Shown: positions 1 through 8,676, counted from the first letter of the stretch. The stretch: DNA of 30,750 nt from CALFUK01 sp964398295 (GCA_964398295.1 CAYNMW010000033.1:1-30750); one strand, 5' to 3'. A program made the numbers and translations. The notes: generated by a model from the sequence alone, not told the origin.

Positions 1-1528
1 GACTGGTATCGATGTCTTTAGGGTATTTGATTCATTGAACTGGATCGAAGGGATGAGAATGTCCATTGAGACGATCAATAAAGAGACAAATGCCATTGCT
101 GAGGCTTGTGTTTGCTATACGGGCAATGTACTTACTAAAGAAGACAATAGATTTGGTCTGTCTTATTATACAGACCTCGCAAAGCAATTGGAAGATGCTG
201 GCGCACACATGATTGCCATCAAAGATATGGCTGGTTTGCTTAAACCACAAGCAGCAGAAGTATTGGTGTCGGGGTTGAAAGAAGCTGTTGATTTGCCAAT
301 TCATCTACATACACATGATACATCCTCCATTCAATCTACAACATATTTGAAGGCAATAGATGCAGGTGTGGATGTTGTGGATGTTGCGATCAGTTCGATG
401 TCTGGCTTGACCTCTCAGCCAAATTTCAATAGTGTGGTCGCCATGTTAGAAGGTCACGAAAGAGAAAACAAGGTGAAGCTGGAGTCTCTAAATGAGTTTT
501 CATCCTATTGGGAGGATGTCCGATCATATTATTACCCCTTTGAGACAGAATTGCGAGCTGGCACAGCAGAAGTATATGAGCATGAAATTCCAGGTGGACA
601 ATATTCCAATCTTAGACCACAAGCAAGAGGCTTAGGACTTGAAGATCGTTTTGATCAGATTAAAAAGAATTACCAAGCTGTAAATGAGTTACTGGGCGGC
701 ATTGTCAAAGTAACACCATCTTCTAAAGTTGTTGGCGATATGGCGATGTTTCTGACTTCCAATAATTTGACAGTTGATGACATATTACATAATGGAGAAA
801 ACATCGATTTTCCAGATAGTTTTAAATCGCTGATGCGAGGTGATCTCGGGCAATGGTCTTCTGGCTGGCCAGAGGGTTTACAGAACATAGTCCTAAAGTC
901 AGAGAAGCCATACACCACTCGACCCAACCAGCAACTGGAAAAAATGGATCTGGAAAATGGCTTTGCTCAATTTAAAGCTGAGCACGAAGGATTCGATAGT
1001 TATTCAGATTTTCTGTCGTCTGTACTTTATCCAAAAGTCTTTGATGAATACTACCATCACTGGCTCAGCTACGGAGATGTCAGCAAAATTCCAACCAAAG
1101 CATTTTTCTTTGGATTAGATAAATCGGAAGAAATTGAAGTTATCATTTCAAAAGGAAAAACAATTTACATCCAATACCTATACTCAAGCGAAGCAAATGA
1201 GGACGGCAAGCGGATGGTTACATTTAGGATTAATGGTGATGTACGTTCAGTAGAAGTCCAAGATAATTCTGTAAGCGAAACCTTGACCAAAGCATTGAAA
1301 GCAGAGCGGCCAAATGAAGTTGGTTCTCCACTACAAGGCAGCTTGTCTAAGATACTTGTTGTTGAAGGCCAGGCTGTCCGATCAGGTGATCCATTGTTTG
1401 TTATAGAAGCGATGAAAATGGAGAGTACAATCACGGCTCCATTAAATGGTATTGTCAAGAAGATTTATCTGACTGAGAAGACATTGGTTTCGCAGGATGA
1501 TTTGGTGGTGGAGATTAGCGAGGATTAA
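1..1528 (+). CDS. pyc: Pyruvate carboxylase, C-terminal part (5' end outside window)
   Basis: The reading frame is open from base 2 and begins inside the carboxyltransferase domain (GIDVFRVFDSLNW), so the true start lies before the window. Seen in order: the rest of the carboxyltransferase TIM barrel with the metal-binding HLHTHD motif, the conserved carboxylase domain (VGDMAMFLTSN near the middle), and a C-terminal biotinyl domain with EAMKMES, whose lysine codon at 1415-1417 is the biotin attachment site. About 508 residues are visible; single-chain pyruvate carboxylases are about 1150, so the missing part should hold biotin carboxylase. The enzyme makes oxaloacetate from pyruvate and bicarbonate with ATP, an anaplerotic cytoplasmic reaction. 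A split oxaloacetate decarboxylase-type alpha subunit is the alternative, but the sequence reads like the single-chain form. Confidence 0.95.
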   Translation, partial: TGIDVFRVFDSLNWIEGMRMSIETINKETNAIAEACVCYTGNVLTKEDNRFGLSYYTDLAKQLEDAGAHMIAIKDMAGLLKPQAAEVLVSGLKEAVDLPIHLHTHDTSSIQSTTYLKAIDAGVDVVDVAISSMSGLTSQPNFNSVVAMLEGHERENKVKLESLNEFSSYWEDVRSYYYPFETELRAGTAEVYEHEIPGGQYSNLRPQARGLGLEDRFDQIKKNYQAVNELLGGIVKVTPSSKVVGDMAMFLTSNNLTVDDILHNGENIDFPDSFKSLMRGDLGQWSSGWPEGLQNIVLKSEKPYTTRPNQQLEKMDLENGFAQFKAEHEGFDSYSDFLSSVLYPKVFDEYYHHWLSYGDVSKIPTKAFFFGLDKSEEIEVIISKGKTIYIQYLYSSEANEDGKRMVTFRINGDVRSVEVQDNSVSETLTKALKAERPNEVGSPLQGSLSKILVVEGQAVRSGDPLFVIEAMKMESTITAPLNGIVKKIYLTEKTLVSQDDLVVEISED

Positions 1529-1533
1529 AAGAC

Positions 1534-1753
1534 ATTGGGTTGAAACCCATTGTTAGAACAGTTGCACCCCTTTAGGGTGCGTATATGAACCCCAACGGGG
1601 TGGCATTTTCATAAAAATGGGTTTCAACCCATTAAACTATAGGACATAAGCACAATGGTTTGAAACCCACTGTTAGAACAGTGGCTCCCCTTAAGGGTGA
1701 GTATATGAACCCCAACGGGGTGACATTTTCATAAAAATGGGTTTTAACCCATT
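1534..1753. repeat. Two tandem copies of a 100-bp REP-like palindromic unit
   Basis: Copy 1 is 1534-1633 and copy 2 is 1654-1753, an exact 120-bp period with a 20-bp spacer. Each copy starts with a gggttgaaaccca-type sequence and ends with its reverse complement (tgggtttcaaccc), so the unit is bounded by inverted repeats. Inside are further hairpins: gcaccc/gggtgc in copy 1, a cccttaaggg palindrome in copy 2, cactgtt/aacagtg in copy 2, and accccaacggggt in both. The copies differ at scattered positions. It lies just after pyc. Such units resemble REP/BIME-type elements mobilised by RAYT transposases in other bacteria; no transposase is nearby, so that link is inference. Confidence 0.85.
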
Positions 1754-1757
1754 AAAA

Positions 1758-1790
1758 AAAAGCCCCCCAGTAAACTGAGAGGCTTGTTTT
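1758..1790. terminator. Bidirectional intrinsic terminator between pyc and the TonB receptor gene
   Basis: The hairpin AAGCC...GGCTT encloses a CAGT/ACTG inner stem. Read on the minus strand it ends in GGGGGGC followed by eight T, a strong intrinsic terminator about 90 bases after the receptor stop codon. Read on the plus strand it is followed by TTGTTTT, so it can also serve pyc. Confidence 0.7.
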
Positions 1791-1876
1791 GAATAGAGCT
1801 GAGCTCCTTTGGGAATTTTATATAAAAAAAGCAGTACCGAATTACCTATTGGCAATTCTATTGGTATTAATTACAA

Positions 1877-4800
1877 TTAATTACGAATGATAAATTCTAC
1901 TCTTCTATTCTGCGCTCTACCAGCAGATGTATTATTATCTGCAATAGGGTATTCTTCTCCCAATCCGCTTGAGCTTAATCTGCTAGCATTGATACCTTTA
2001 CTCACTAAGTAATTCATAACCGCATCAGCTCTCTTTTGAGATAGGTTTCTATTTGCATCTGCACCTCCTTGAGAGTCAGTATGACCTTGGATAAGAACAT
2101 TGATGTCAGGATATTGATTCAATACAGCAACCGCCTCATCCATTCTAGCATAAGATTCTTGCTTGAAAGTAGATTGAGAAGAGTTGAATTTCAAACCTTG
2201 CAAGCTTGCACTGAATCTTCTTGCCACCTCTGCATTTCTCACTTTTATAGCTTCTGCTGCTGCTCGAGCTTTAGCCTCGGCTTCTGCTGCTGCTTTCATT
2301 TTAGCTTCTTCTTCAGCTTTCATCTTTGCTGCTTCAGCTGCTTTAGCATCTGCTTCTGCCTTTGCTTTTCTAGCTGCTTCTGCTTCAGCCATTCGTACCT
2401 TCTCGGCTTCTGCTTCCATTCTCGCTTTTTCTTCCGCTGCTTTTTTAGCTGCCATTTCTTCTTCCATTCTTATTTTTTCTTCTGCTGCTGCTTTAGCTGC
2501 CATGTCAGCTTCACTCATTGGGCATCCTTTGAATTTTCTAATGCCTGGGATATTCGGACAAACATCTTTGCTGTCTTGGATACCATCTCCATCAGTATCA
2601 ACTTTGACTGACTTAGTCGTTCTAGCTCCGCTACCACATTGATCGAATGAATATCGGACACCTACTTGAGCATTCCATCGAGCGCTATAGGTACCAGTCT
2701 GTACAATCGCCCAAGGATCTCCTGGGTCATTGAAGTTAAATTCTAAAACCCCATCATCGTTTCGGTTAGATTGGATAAGTGGGAATGTATTCCCTCCCAC
2801 AAAATATCGTCGACCTAAATTTGAGCTGATTAAATTTGTAAAATTAAAGACGTCAAAAGTTAATTCTAACTTATTACCTGCGATGCTGATATCTTGTGCA
2901 ATTTTTAAATCCAACACATGCTCAAATGGTGTTCGAGATTGGTTAGCTTCTGCAAAATCACCTCTTCGGCTATTTAGATAGCTGTCATTTGAAATGAAGT
3001 TATCTAGAGCTGCCCATTGCGAAGCAGCAGTTGCGCCATCGGTATCAACAAGATTAATATCGGCAGGACTAGCAGGAACATAAATTAAATCATTAAAACC
3101 TGCAGATTGTGAAATATCAGAAACTTCATTTGTGTATACATAGCTAAACGGTTGGCCTGATCTTCCTGTATAGAATAAAGATACAGTGGTACCTAGTGAT
3201 CCTAACCAATTAAATTTGTGACTGACAAAACCTGTAAGTCTGGATCCAGCTGCAAAAGTAGATCTATTGACCGTAGGATTATTGTTGCCTTCAACACTTA
3301 AAATGTTTAGCCAATTTGTGTTGTTTATAAACCCACGGGTATCATTCAATGATTCAGCATCTGTAAAAGAATACGCAGCACTTAAATAGGTATTCTTCCA
3401 TTGTTTACTTACCTGGCCTGTGAAGTTTATGGTAAATCCTTGGTTTGTATTTCTGACAAGTGTAATGTTTGAATATGTAGGATCGATTTTATCTTGGAAA
3501 TTTATAATTGGACGATTATCTGCACCGCCTAAAGTTCCAATAGGATTTGGGCTAATGTTTATTTGTCTGATGTCAGCGTTATTTAGCGTTTTAGTATAGG
3601 TGACTTCAGCAGTAGCATCCCAACCATTACCAATTTTTTTATCAAGCGCTAAACTTCCCCTTAGAATTTGAGGATATTTAAAATCTTCTGTAAATAAATC
3701 AACATCTCCAGTAGGACTATCTGCAATAGAAAGATTAGCTACCCATTCTTCAGGAGTCGTGAAAAGCGGCACACCAAAATCTACATTAAATGCACTGTTC
3801 AATCCATTTCTGATAAACTGCCCTCCTGGCCAAACCCAAGGCACACGGCTGGTAAAAATTCCTGCTCCACCTCTTATCTGCGTCGTTTTATCCCCTGTGA
3901 CATCATAATTGAAACCAATTCTTGGACTCAATAGTAATTGTGTGCTTGGAGATTGACTAGCTCTAGCCCCTTCAAGATCCCATCCTGCTGCTTCTAATAG
4001 CGGAATTGTGTTATTGTTAAAATCAACATTATCAAGTGGTGGATCATCCGAAAATATTGGAATATCAAGTCTGAGTCCCAACGTTAATTTGAAATCTCTA
4101 TTGAGTTGAATTTCATCTTGACCATAAAATGCCAATTGTGCAGCATTAAATGATGGTCCTAAGTTAGTCGCATCATCACCAAAACGAATTTGGTCGCTTC
4201 CAAATGCTTGTTCATGTCCAAACAATAAAAGATCAGGATTTTCATCATTCAAAAATCGATTTGGTCCATCGAAGAAATAGGTATACTCAGGTGTGGAGAA
4301 AATGGTAAACAAGTTTTCAATTGTAAAAAATTCATTGTGTGTACCAAAGGTGAAATTGTGTTTACCTTTAAATAAGTTGAAATTATTGGTTATCGTGAAT
4401 ACATCTTGATTCACAATATTGGAAAATGAGAAATTATCTGTACCTACAGTAATTCTACCGTTCCCATCATTTAATTCAATTTGTGGGAATGGATCTCCAA
4501 GAATATCTCTATCATCTCTAACTGTTGTACGACCAAGAATCAAACTGTTTGAGGTGTTATCACCAAGAATACTCTTCAATTCTATGGCTGTAGAGTTTGT
4601 CGTCGAAGGGAAGATATAGCCTACATTCCCAAATACAACTCTTGAAGCACTCGGAGCTGGATGGATTTCAGTGGTACCTTTTACGTAACTGTGTCTTGCT
4701 GTTAGTTTGTGTTTATTGTTGATTTGGTAATCCAACTTCACAAGAACTTTTTCTCCATTTATCGTCTGCGGATTATTTTCAAACCCACCTGGATCATAAT

Positions 4801-5536
4801 TGAAATCATTAATCAGTTTTTGGCGAATTGCCTCCAATGTAGATGCATCGCTATCACCAACATATTCACTCTGTATAAAAGGTCTTGGTTGCTCGTCTCT
4901 TTGGATTTCTACATTCGTAAAAAAGAATAATTTATCCTTGATCAGAGGCCCTCCTAGTCGTGCACCGAAGGTTCTTGCTGTAAATGGATCAAGTTTGTTT
5001 CCTTCAACATTCCGATCATCTGAAAGATCTCTTCCGGACAAGTTTTGATTTCTGAAAAAGTAATAAGCTGAGCCCTCAAAGCAATTCGTTCCACTCTTCG
5101 TAACAGCATTGATACCACCACCAGCAAATCCACCTAACGTGACATCATATGGTGCGATTACGACTTGTATCTGCTCAATCGCATCTGGGCTTATTGGCGA
5201 GATACCTGCTTGACCACCATTGGTTCCAGAATTCGCCAAACCAAATACATCATTATTAACTGCACCGTCTATAAATATTGAATTGAATCGATTATTGATC
5301 CCAGTAAAGGATATTCCTCCACCATTAACTTGCCCATTGTTTGCTACATCTGCTTGAGGTGTGATTCTTAGATAATCATTTAGCCCTCTGTCTGCAGATG
5401 GCAATGTCGCAATCAATTCTTCGGATACCTTCGTTTCTGATCCTGTTCTGTTGCCATCAAATAGACCACCTGCTGTCACCACAATTTCGTCTAGAGTAAC
5501 AGAAGATTCATTCAATGCAACATTGAATGTTTCTGT
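1877..5536 (-). CDS. Oar-like TonB-dependent receptor fused to TSP3, coiled coil and OmpA domain (5' end in gap)
   Basis: Outer-membrane transporter. The frame stays open into the N gap at 5536 (TETFNVALNESS precedes the TonB-box-like LDEIVVTAGG), so the N-terminus continues in the gap. Residues below count from the TTG codon at 5515. Seen: plug domain about 20-165 (FNSIFIDGAVNN, GGFAGGGINAVTKSG), a large Oar-type beta-barrel to about 960, a thrombospondin type 3 calcium motif (DTDGDGIQDSKDVCPN) about 970-998, roughly 100 residues of Ala/Glu/Lys/Met helix from 1000, then an OmpA C-terminal domain about 1105-1212 with NLSQKRADAV and NRRVEFIIRN. Oar-like receptors usually end at the barrel; the TolA-like helix plus OmpA domain could tie the transporter to peptidoglycan across the periplasm (inference). 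The substrate is unknown. It is probably monocistronic, with a terminator downstream. Confidence 0.93.
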   Translation of the reverse strand, partial: TETFNVALNESSVTLDEIVVTAGGLFDGNRTGSETKVSEELIATLPSADRGLNDYLRITPQADVANNGQVNGGGISFTGINNRFNSIFIDGAVNNDVFGLANSGTNGGQAGISPISPDAIEQIQVVIAPYDVTLGGFAGGGINAVTKSGTNCFEGSAYYFFRNQNLSGRDLSDDRNVEGNKLDPFTARTFGARLGGPLIKDKLFFFTNVEIQRDEQPRPFIQSEYVGDSDASTLEAIRQKLINDFNYDPGGFENNPQTINGEKVLVKLDYQINNKHKLTARHSYVKGTTEIHPAPSASRVVFGNVGYIFPSTTNSTAIELKSILGDNTSNSLILGRTTVRDDRDILGDPFPQIELNDGNGRITVGTDNFSFSNIVNQDVFTITNNFNLFKGKHNFTFGTHNEFFTIENLFTIFSTPEYTYFFDGPNRFLNDENPDLLLFGHEQAFGSDQIRFGDDATNLGPSFNAAQLAFYGQDEIQLNRDFKLTLGLRLDIPIFSDDPPLDNVDFNNNTIPLLEAAGWDLEGARASQSPSTQLLLSPRIGFNYDVTGDKTTQIRGGAGIFTSRVPWVWPGGQFIRNGLNSAFNVDFGVPLFTTPEEWVANLSIADSPTGDVDLFTEDFKYPQILRGSLALDKKIGNGWDATAEVTYTKTLNNADIRQINISPNPIGTLGGADNRPIINFQDKIDPTYSNITLVRNTNQGFTINFTGQVSKQWKNTYLSAAYSFTDAESLNDTRGFINNTNWLNILSVEGNNNPTVNRSTFAAGSRLTGFVSHKFNWLGSLGTTVSLFYTGRSGQPFSYVYTNEVSDISQSAGFNDLIYVPASPADINLVDTDGATAASQWAALDNFISNDSYLNSRRGDFAEANQSRTPFEHVLDLKIAQDISIAGNKLELTFDVFNFTNLISSNLGRRYFVGGNTFPLIQSNRNDDGVLEFNFNDPGDPWAIVQTGTYSARWNAQVGVRYSFDQCGSGARTTKSVKVDTDGDGIQDSKDVCPNIPGIRKFKGCPMSEADMAAKAAAEEKIRMEEEMAAKKAAEEKARMEAEAEKVRMAEAEAARKAKAEADAKAAEAAKMKAEEEAKMKAAAEAEAKARAAAEAIKVRNAEVARRFSASLQGLKFNSSQSTFKQESYARMDEAVAVLNQYPDINVLIQGHTDSQGGADANRNLSQKRADAVMNYLVSKGINASRLSSSGLGEEYPIADNNTSAGRAQNRRVEFIIRN

Positions 5537-5636
5537 NNNNNNNNNNNNNNNNNNNNNNNNNNNNNNNNNNNNNNNNNNNNNNNNNNNNNNNNNNNNNNNN
5601 NNNNNNNNNNNNNNNNNNNNNNNNNNNNNNNNNNNN
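5537..5636. other. Assembly gap of 100 N inside the TonB receptor gene
   Basis: Exactly 100 N, the conventional size for a gap of unknown length. The flanks belong to one gene: the start is at 5663 and the body resumes at 5536. Counted literally, the two parts are out of frame, and only about nine codons of the signal peptide precede the gap. The rest of the signal peptide and the usual CarboxypepD_reg-like domain (about 90 residues) are absent, so roughly 300 bases are probably missing. Confidence 0.95.
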
Positions 5637-5663
5637 TCCTAAAGCATGTAATAGTTTTTTCAT
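5637..5663 (-). CDS. 5' fragment of the TonB receptor gene (start codon and signal peptide start)
   Basis: On the minus strand an ATG at 5663 begins MKKLLHALG and runs into the gap. A Lys-rich start followed by hydrophobic residues is typical of a signal peptide and fits the missing N-terminus of the receptor body at 1877-5536. There is no Shine-Dalgarno sequence, as is usual in Bacteroidota. Joining the two fragments is inference, since the gap length is unknown. Confidence 0.7.
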
Positions 5664-6026
5664 AAAATTAGATTTCTATTTAGGTTGTAATAATATGAAA
5701 TATTCCTTCATATATGACCACGCATAATTAGTAAACATATAGGAAAAATCTATATGAAATTATCAACATATGTTAGCAATTGAATTTGGCTTTTAGATAA
5801 ACGACTACATTACTTTTAATACTGCATGAATTGCCATTCATAGGGCGTTGAAAATGAGCGAATTGTACGATACTATCTTATAATGATGTAGTTTATTCAT
5901 TAGTGAATAAAGGAGCATAATGTTGCGAGCTGTTTGTTTAAAATCCAGAAATTGATCTTTCTTTTTGTAAATAAAAAAGTCTGCCTGGATGTTACCCAGG
6001 CAGACTTAAATCTTATGTTTAGTGTC
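5664..6026. other. Intergenic region: receptor upstream DNA, an inverted repeat and a terminator
   Basis: This AT-rich stretch lies upstream of the receptor start and downstream of the minus-strand gene ending at 6027. It holds a perfect 8-bp inverted repeat TTTATTCA-TTAG-TGAATAAA (5892-5911), followed directly by AGGAG and a possible 11-codon frame (5920-5955), and the terminator at 5977-6012. No clear -7 box for the receptor gene and no longer coding frame was seen. Confidence 0.6.
5972..6007 (-). terminator. Intrinsic terminator of the Lys/Glu-rich protein gene
   Basis: A perfect 12-bp stem, AAGTCTGCCTGG (5977-5988) with CCAGGCAGACTT (5996-6007), has a 7-base loop. Read on the minus strand it ends in a run of six T, about 20 bases past the stop codon of the gene at 6027-6794. 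Confidence 0.88.
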
Positions 6027-6794
6027 CTACTTTTTGTATGAAACTTTTGATTCAATATTTTCCAATCGCTGCTTGATTTGAGTGATTTTGCTCATTCTGG
6101 TTTGATAATCTTCTGCTGATAGTTTACCTTTTTCATACGAAGATTTCAATTTCTTCTCCACTTTATCCAGTTGATTGATTGCCTGAGAAGCTTGTTTCTT
6201 GCTTATAGACTTCTTCTCTAGTTGAAATTCTTCTTTTTTTGTATTCATTCTTTCTTTAAGCTTAGCCAGTTTGTCTTCTTTTTTAGCTTTTCTCTCTTCT
6301 TTTAGAGCCATTTTCTCTTCTTCAGATAAATTCTCAAAGGCTTGCTCGCGTTTTGTTTTTTTGAGTTTTCTTTCTTTTTTTAAAGCCAACTTCTCCTCTT
6401 CTGTTAAGTTGTCGTATGCTTCTTTACTATTTCCACGTTTACCTTTTCTCATTCCTTTGAAGGCATCTCTTTGCTCCTTGCGTTTTTGTTTTGCTGCTTC
6501 TCTAATTTCGATGATCTGTGCTTCTTTCTGCTCCGCAGTTAGTGTTGCATCATTTTCAATAGCCTCAACTTTTAATTTCATAGCTTCTCTTTCTAGCCTA
6601 GCATTTTCGATGGCCTCCATTCTTATCTCTTTTGCCTTTTGGCGTTGTTCTTTTGCCGCCGCTTTTGCCTCTGTCTTTGCAAGCTCTGTTGCTTCTGATA
6701 TTTGCTCTTCATTTTGAGCGACTCCTACCTGCAAACAAGACATGTATATAAATAGTGTCATTATCCCTGCTAATATTTTGCTTGAATATTTCAT
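6027..6794 (-). CDS. Exported Lys/Glu-rich coiled-coil protein, function unknown
   Basis: 255 residues from an ATG at 6794. A signal peptide of about 27 residues ends at GVAQ. The mature protein is almost entirely Lys, Glu, Ala and Arg, with strong helical, probably coiled-coil character. Near residues 125-175 a unit of about 26 residues occurs twice, YDNLTEEEKLALKKERKLKK and FENLSEEEKMALKEERKAKK. The C-terminal third (QASQAINQLDKVEKKL to the end) is also helical. I do not recognise a family. The LTEEEK repeats loosely recall periplasmic Spy/CpxP-type helical proteins, but without enough similarity to claim it. The gene is followed by its own strong terminator and probably transcribed alone. 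Confidence 0.75.
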   Translation of the reverse strand: MKYSSKILAGIMTLFIYMSCLQVGVAQNEEQISEATELAKTEAKAAAKEQRQKAKEIRMEAIENARLEREAMKLKVEAIENDATLTAEQKEAQIIEIREAAKQKRKEQRDAFKGMRKGKRGNSKEAYDNLTEEEKLALKKERKLKKTKREQAFENLSEEEKMALKEERKAKKEDKLAKLKERMNTKKEEFQLEKKSISKKQASQAINQLDKVEKKLKSSYEKGKLSAEDYQTRMSKITQIKQRLENIESKVSYKK

Positions 6795-7092
6795 AACGTT
6801 TCAATTTTTAAATTAACTAATGTATACTTAAGACGAAAGGAAAACGGAATTTCATAACTATTCAGCATCTCATCAATCTCCATGATAGGTTTATCAATTC
6901 TATAAGCAGTTGATTTTTAGGAAACAAGCTATGTACTAATTATAGACTTTGAAGATTAATAGTTTGTAAAGTATTCATAATCAGTGCATTACTGAGATTT
7001 TAGGATTGTTGTAAATAGTATTGTATTCGAGTAATAGAAGATAATTTATGAATTTTAGCTGTAGGTTAAGTATTCGTTAATGTTGATCAAAA
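6795..7092. other. Intergenic region with nothing recognisable
   Basis: 298 bases between two minus-strand genes. It is AT-rich; no TAnnTTTG-type box, strong hairpin or coding frame was found. The promoter of the Lys/Glu-rich protein gene must lie here, but I cannot place it. Confidence 0.5.
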
Positions 7093-8448
7093 TCACTTTA
7101 GTGGAAGTAAAGAGGAGAATATCAGCACCTCAAATAATCCAATAATAGCAATGCACGCAAAAGTAAGTGTCCACGTTTGTAAGGCTTCTTTTTCAGTAAA
7201 ACCACTCATTTTACTCACTACCCAAAAACCACTATCATTCATCCAAGAAATGAAACCTCCTCCAAAGCCAACTGCGAGATAAATATAGATTGGATGATAC
7301 GCGAGTGATGCGCCATCTCCAATGATTGCATACATGATACTTGATGCAGTAATAACAGCTACTGTTGTTGATCCTTGAGCTGTTTTCATGACAGCCGAAA
7401 TGATCCAAGCTAAAATCACATAATGGAGATTCATATCAGCTGTTAATACTTCTATGGCATTACCTATTCCACTATGTTTGATCATCGCACCAAAGGCACC
7501 TCCTGCACTTGTGATCAAAATAATTATTCCTGCAATTTCTAAAGGTTTTGCGCTTTGTTCCCATAAATCTGAAAGTGTAAGAGCACGAACTTTTTTCCAA
7601 CTATACATTGCTGCAAATGCACCAATTGTCATAGCGATGTTTTTGTTACCAAGAAATTCTAATATTGGTGGGGCATGCCCATGAACCACACCCAATATAG
7701 AAACGCTACTGATTAAGACTAAAGGCAATAGAATTGGTAAAACAGAAGAAAACAAAGAAGGGGTAGAACTGACTTGTTTTTGTCCGCTTGTAATTCTTAC
7801 TGGGATATTCAGTCTTTTATTTTGAATAACTCCAATTCTCAATGCTAGAATTGCAGGTAGAATACCTGCAGTAATACCAGCTAAAATAGTAAGTCCAAGG
7901 TTGATCTTTAGCGTTTCTGCCATAATTAAAGGACCTGGTGTTGGCGCTACTAAGCTGTGAGTGATGACTGCTCCACTGCAAATAGCAATGACATACAAAA
8001 CATAATTTTTTCCCGTTTTTAATGCTAAGCCAATTGCCAAAGGAATTAATAAGAAAAACACTGTATCAAAAAATACTGGGATCGATAAGATGAAACCACT
8101 AACTAGCAACGCCCAAGCAGCCTTAGATTCTCCAAACACCTTCAATAGTGCTTGAACTATTCTTTGAGCAGCACCACTCTCCATCATAGCTGCTCCAATA
8201 AGTGCAGCTAGAGCGATTACCCACGCTATTTTTCCTGCTGTGCTACCAAATTCCTTCATTGGCAATTCCACAGCTGTCAACCACTTACTAGCTGCAGCCT
8301 CATTTGGTAAATCAACGGCAAATAATCCAACAATAATGGCACTGGTTAATAAAGCAATAAAGGGATGGATCTTCAACTTTGTGATGAAAAGGACAACCAC
8401 ACAAATGGCTATAAATAAGACGGCAAAAGGCCAGTAGACTGATGACAT
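7093..8448 (-). CDS. GntP-family permease (gluconate-type H+ symporter)
   Basis: 451 residues from an ATG at 8448, the usual length for the GntP family. The protein is hydrophobic throughout with about a dozen membrane segments. Family-like stretches include LKIHPFIALLTSAIIVGL at the N-terminus, HSLVAPTPGPLIMAETL about a third of the way in, TAQGSTTVAVITASSIM, and GFGGGFISWMNDSGFWVVSK near the C-terminus. Known members import gluconate, related sugar acids or glycerate with protons across the inner membrane; the substrate here cannot be told from sequence. No gluconate kinase or dehydratase gene is adjacent, so the catabolic partner must lie elsewhere. Confidence 0.92.
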   Translation of the reverse strand: MSSVYWPFAVLFIAICVVVLFITKLKIHPFIALLTSAIIVGLFAVDLPNEAAASKWLTAVELPMKEFGSTAGKIAWVIALAALIGAAMMESGAAQRIVQALLKVFGESKAAWALLVSGFILSIPVFFDTVFFLLIPLAIGLALKTGKNYVLYVIAICSGAVITHSLVAPTPGPLIMAETLKINLGLTILAGITAGILPAILALRIGVIQNKRLNIPVRITSGQKQVSSTPSLFSSVLPILLPLVLISSVSILGVVHGHAPPILEFLGNKNIAMTIGAFAAMYSWKKVRALTLSDLWEQSAKPLEIAGIIILITSAGGAFGAMIKHSGIGNAIEVLTADMNLHYVILAWIISAVMKTAQGSTTVAVITASSIMYAIIGDGASLAYHPIYIYLAVGFGGGFISWMNDSGFWVVSKMSGFTEKEALQTWTLTFACIAIIGLFEVLIFSSLLPLK

Positions 8449-8625
8449 GAGATACCTGAGTTTAGTGGAAAATTAGCGATTATACATGACGTAAAGTGGT
8501 TTAATACAGTTAATAAGCCCTTGAGTCAGTATAAATTGAATAAATATGGGATATGATATTCATTTCTACACTATTGCAATCGATTTAGTATTGTAATGGA
8601 TCAAGTTATTACAAAGAAAGCAGTC

Positions 8626-8645
8626 TATTGACAGTTATTGACGGT
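8626..8645 (+). repeat. Tandem 10-bp direct repeat upstream of the VWA gene
   Basis: TATTGACAGT (8626-8635) is followed immediately by TATTGACGGT (8636-8645), with one mismatch. It sits 32-51 bases before the VWA start codon and overlaps the candidate TTG element of its promoter, so it could be an operator. That role is inference. Confidence 0.5.
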
Positions 8646-8672
8646 ATAATTATAATTTATATTCTACTTTTG
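8638..8672 (+). promoter_or_regulatory. Candidate Bacteroidota promoter of the VWA gene
   Basis: TACTTTTG at 8665-8672 fits the Bacteroidota -7 consensus TAnnTTTG. A TTG at 8638-8640 is 24 bases upstream, slightly beyond the usual spacing. The box ends 4 bases before the ATG, so transcription would begin at or next to the start codon. Confidence 0.4.
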
Positions 8673-8676
8673 AATC

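Noticed and set aside
2069..2642. Long plus-strand frames opposite the helical part of the TonB receptor
   Set aside because: They mirror the repetitive Ala/Glu/Lys codons of the receptor helix and read as low-complexity Ser/Ala/Phe/Cys; shadows.
6271..6717. Plus-strand frame of 148 codons opposite the Lys/Glu-rich protein
   Set aside because: Ser/Phe/Ala-rich mirror of Lys/Glu codons, no start context, and the opposite strand has a signal peptide and a terminator.
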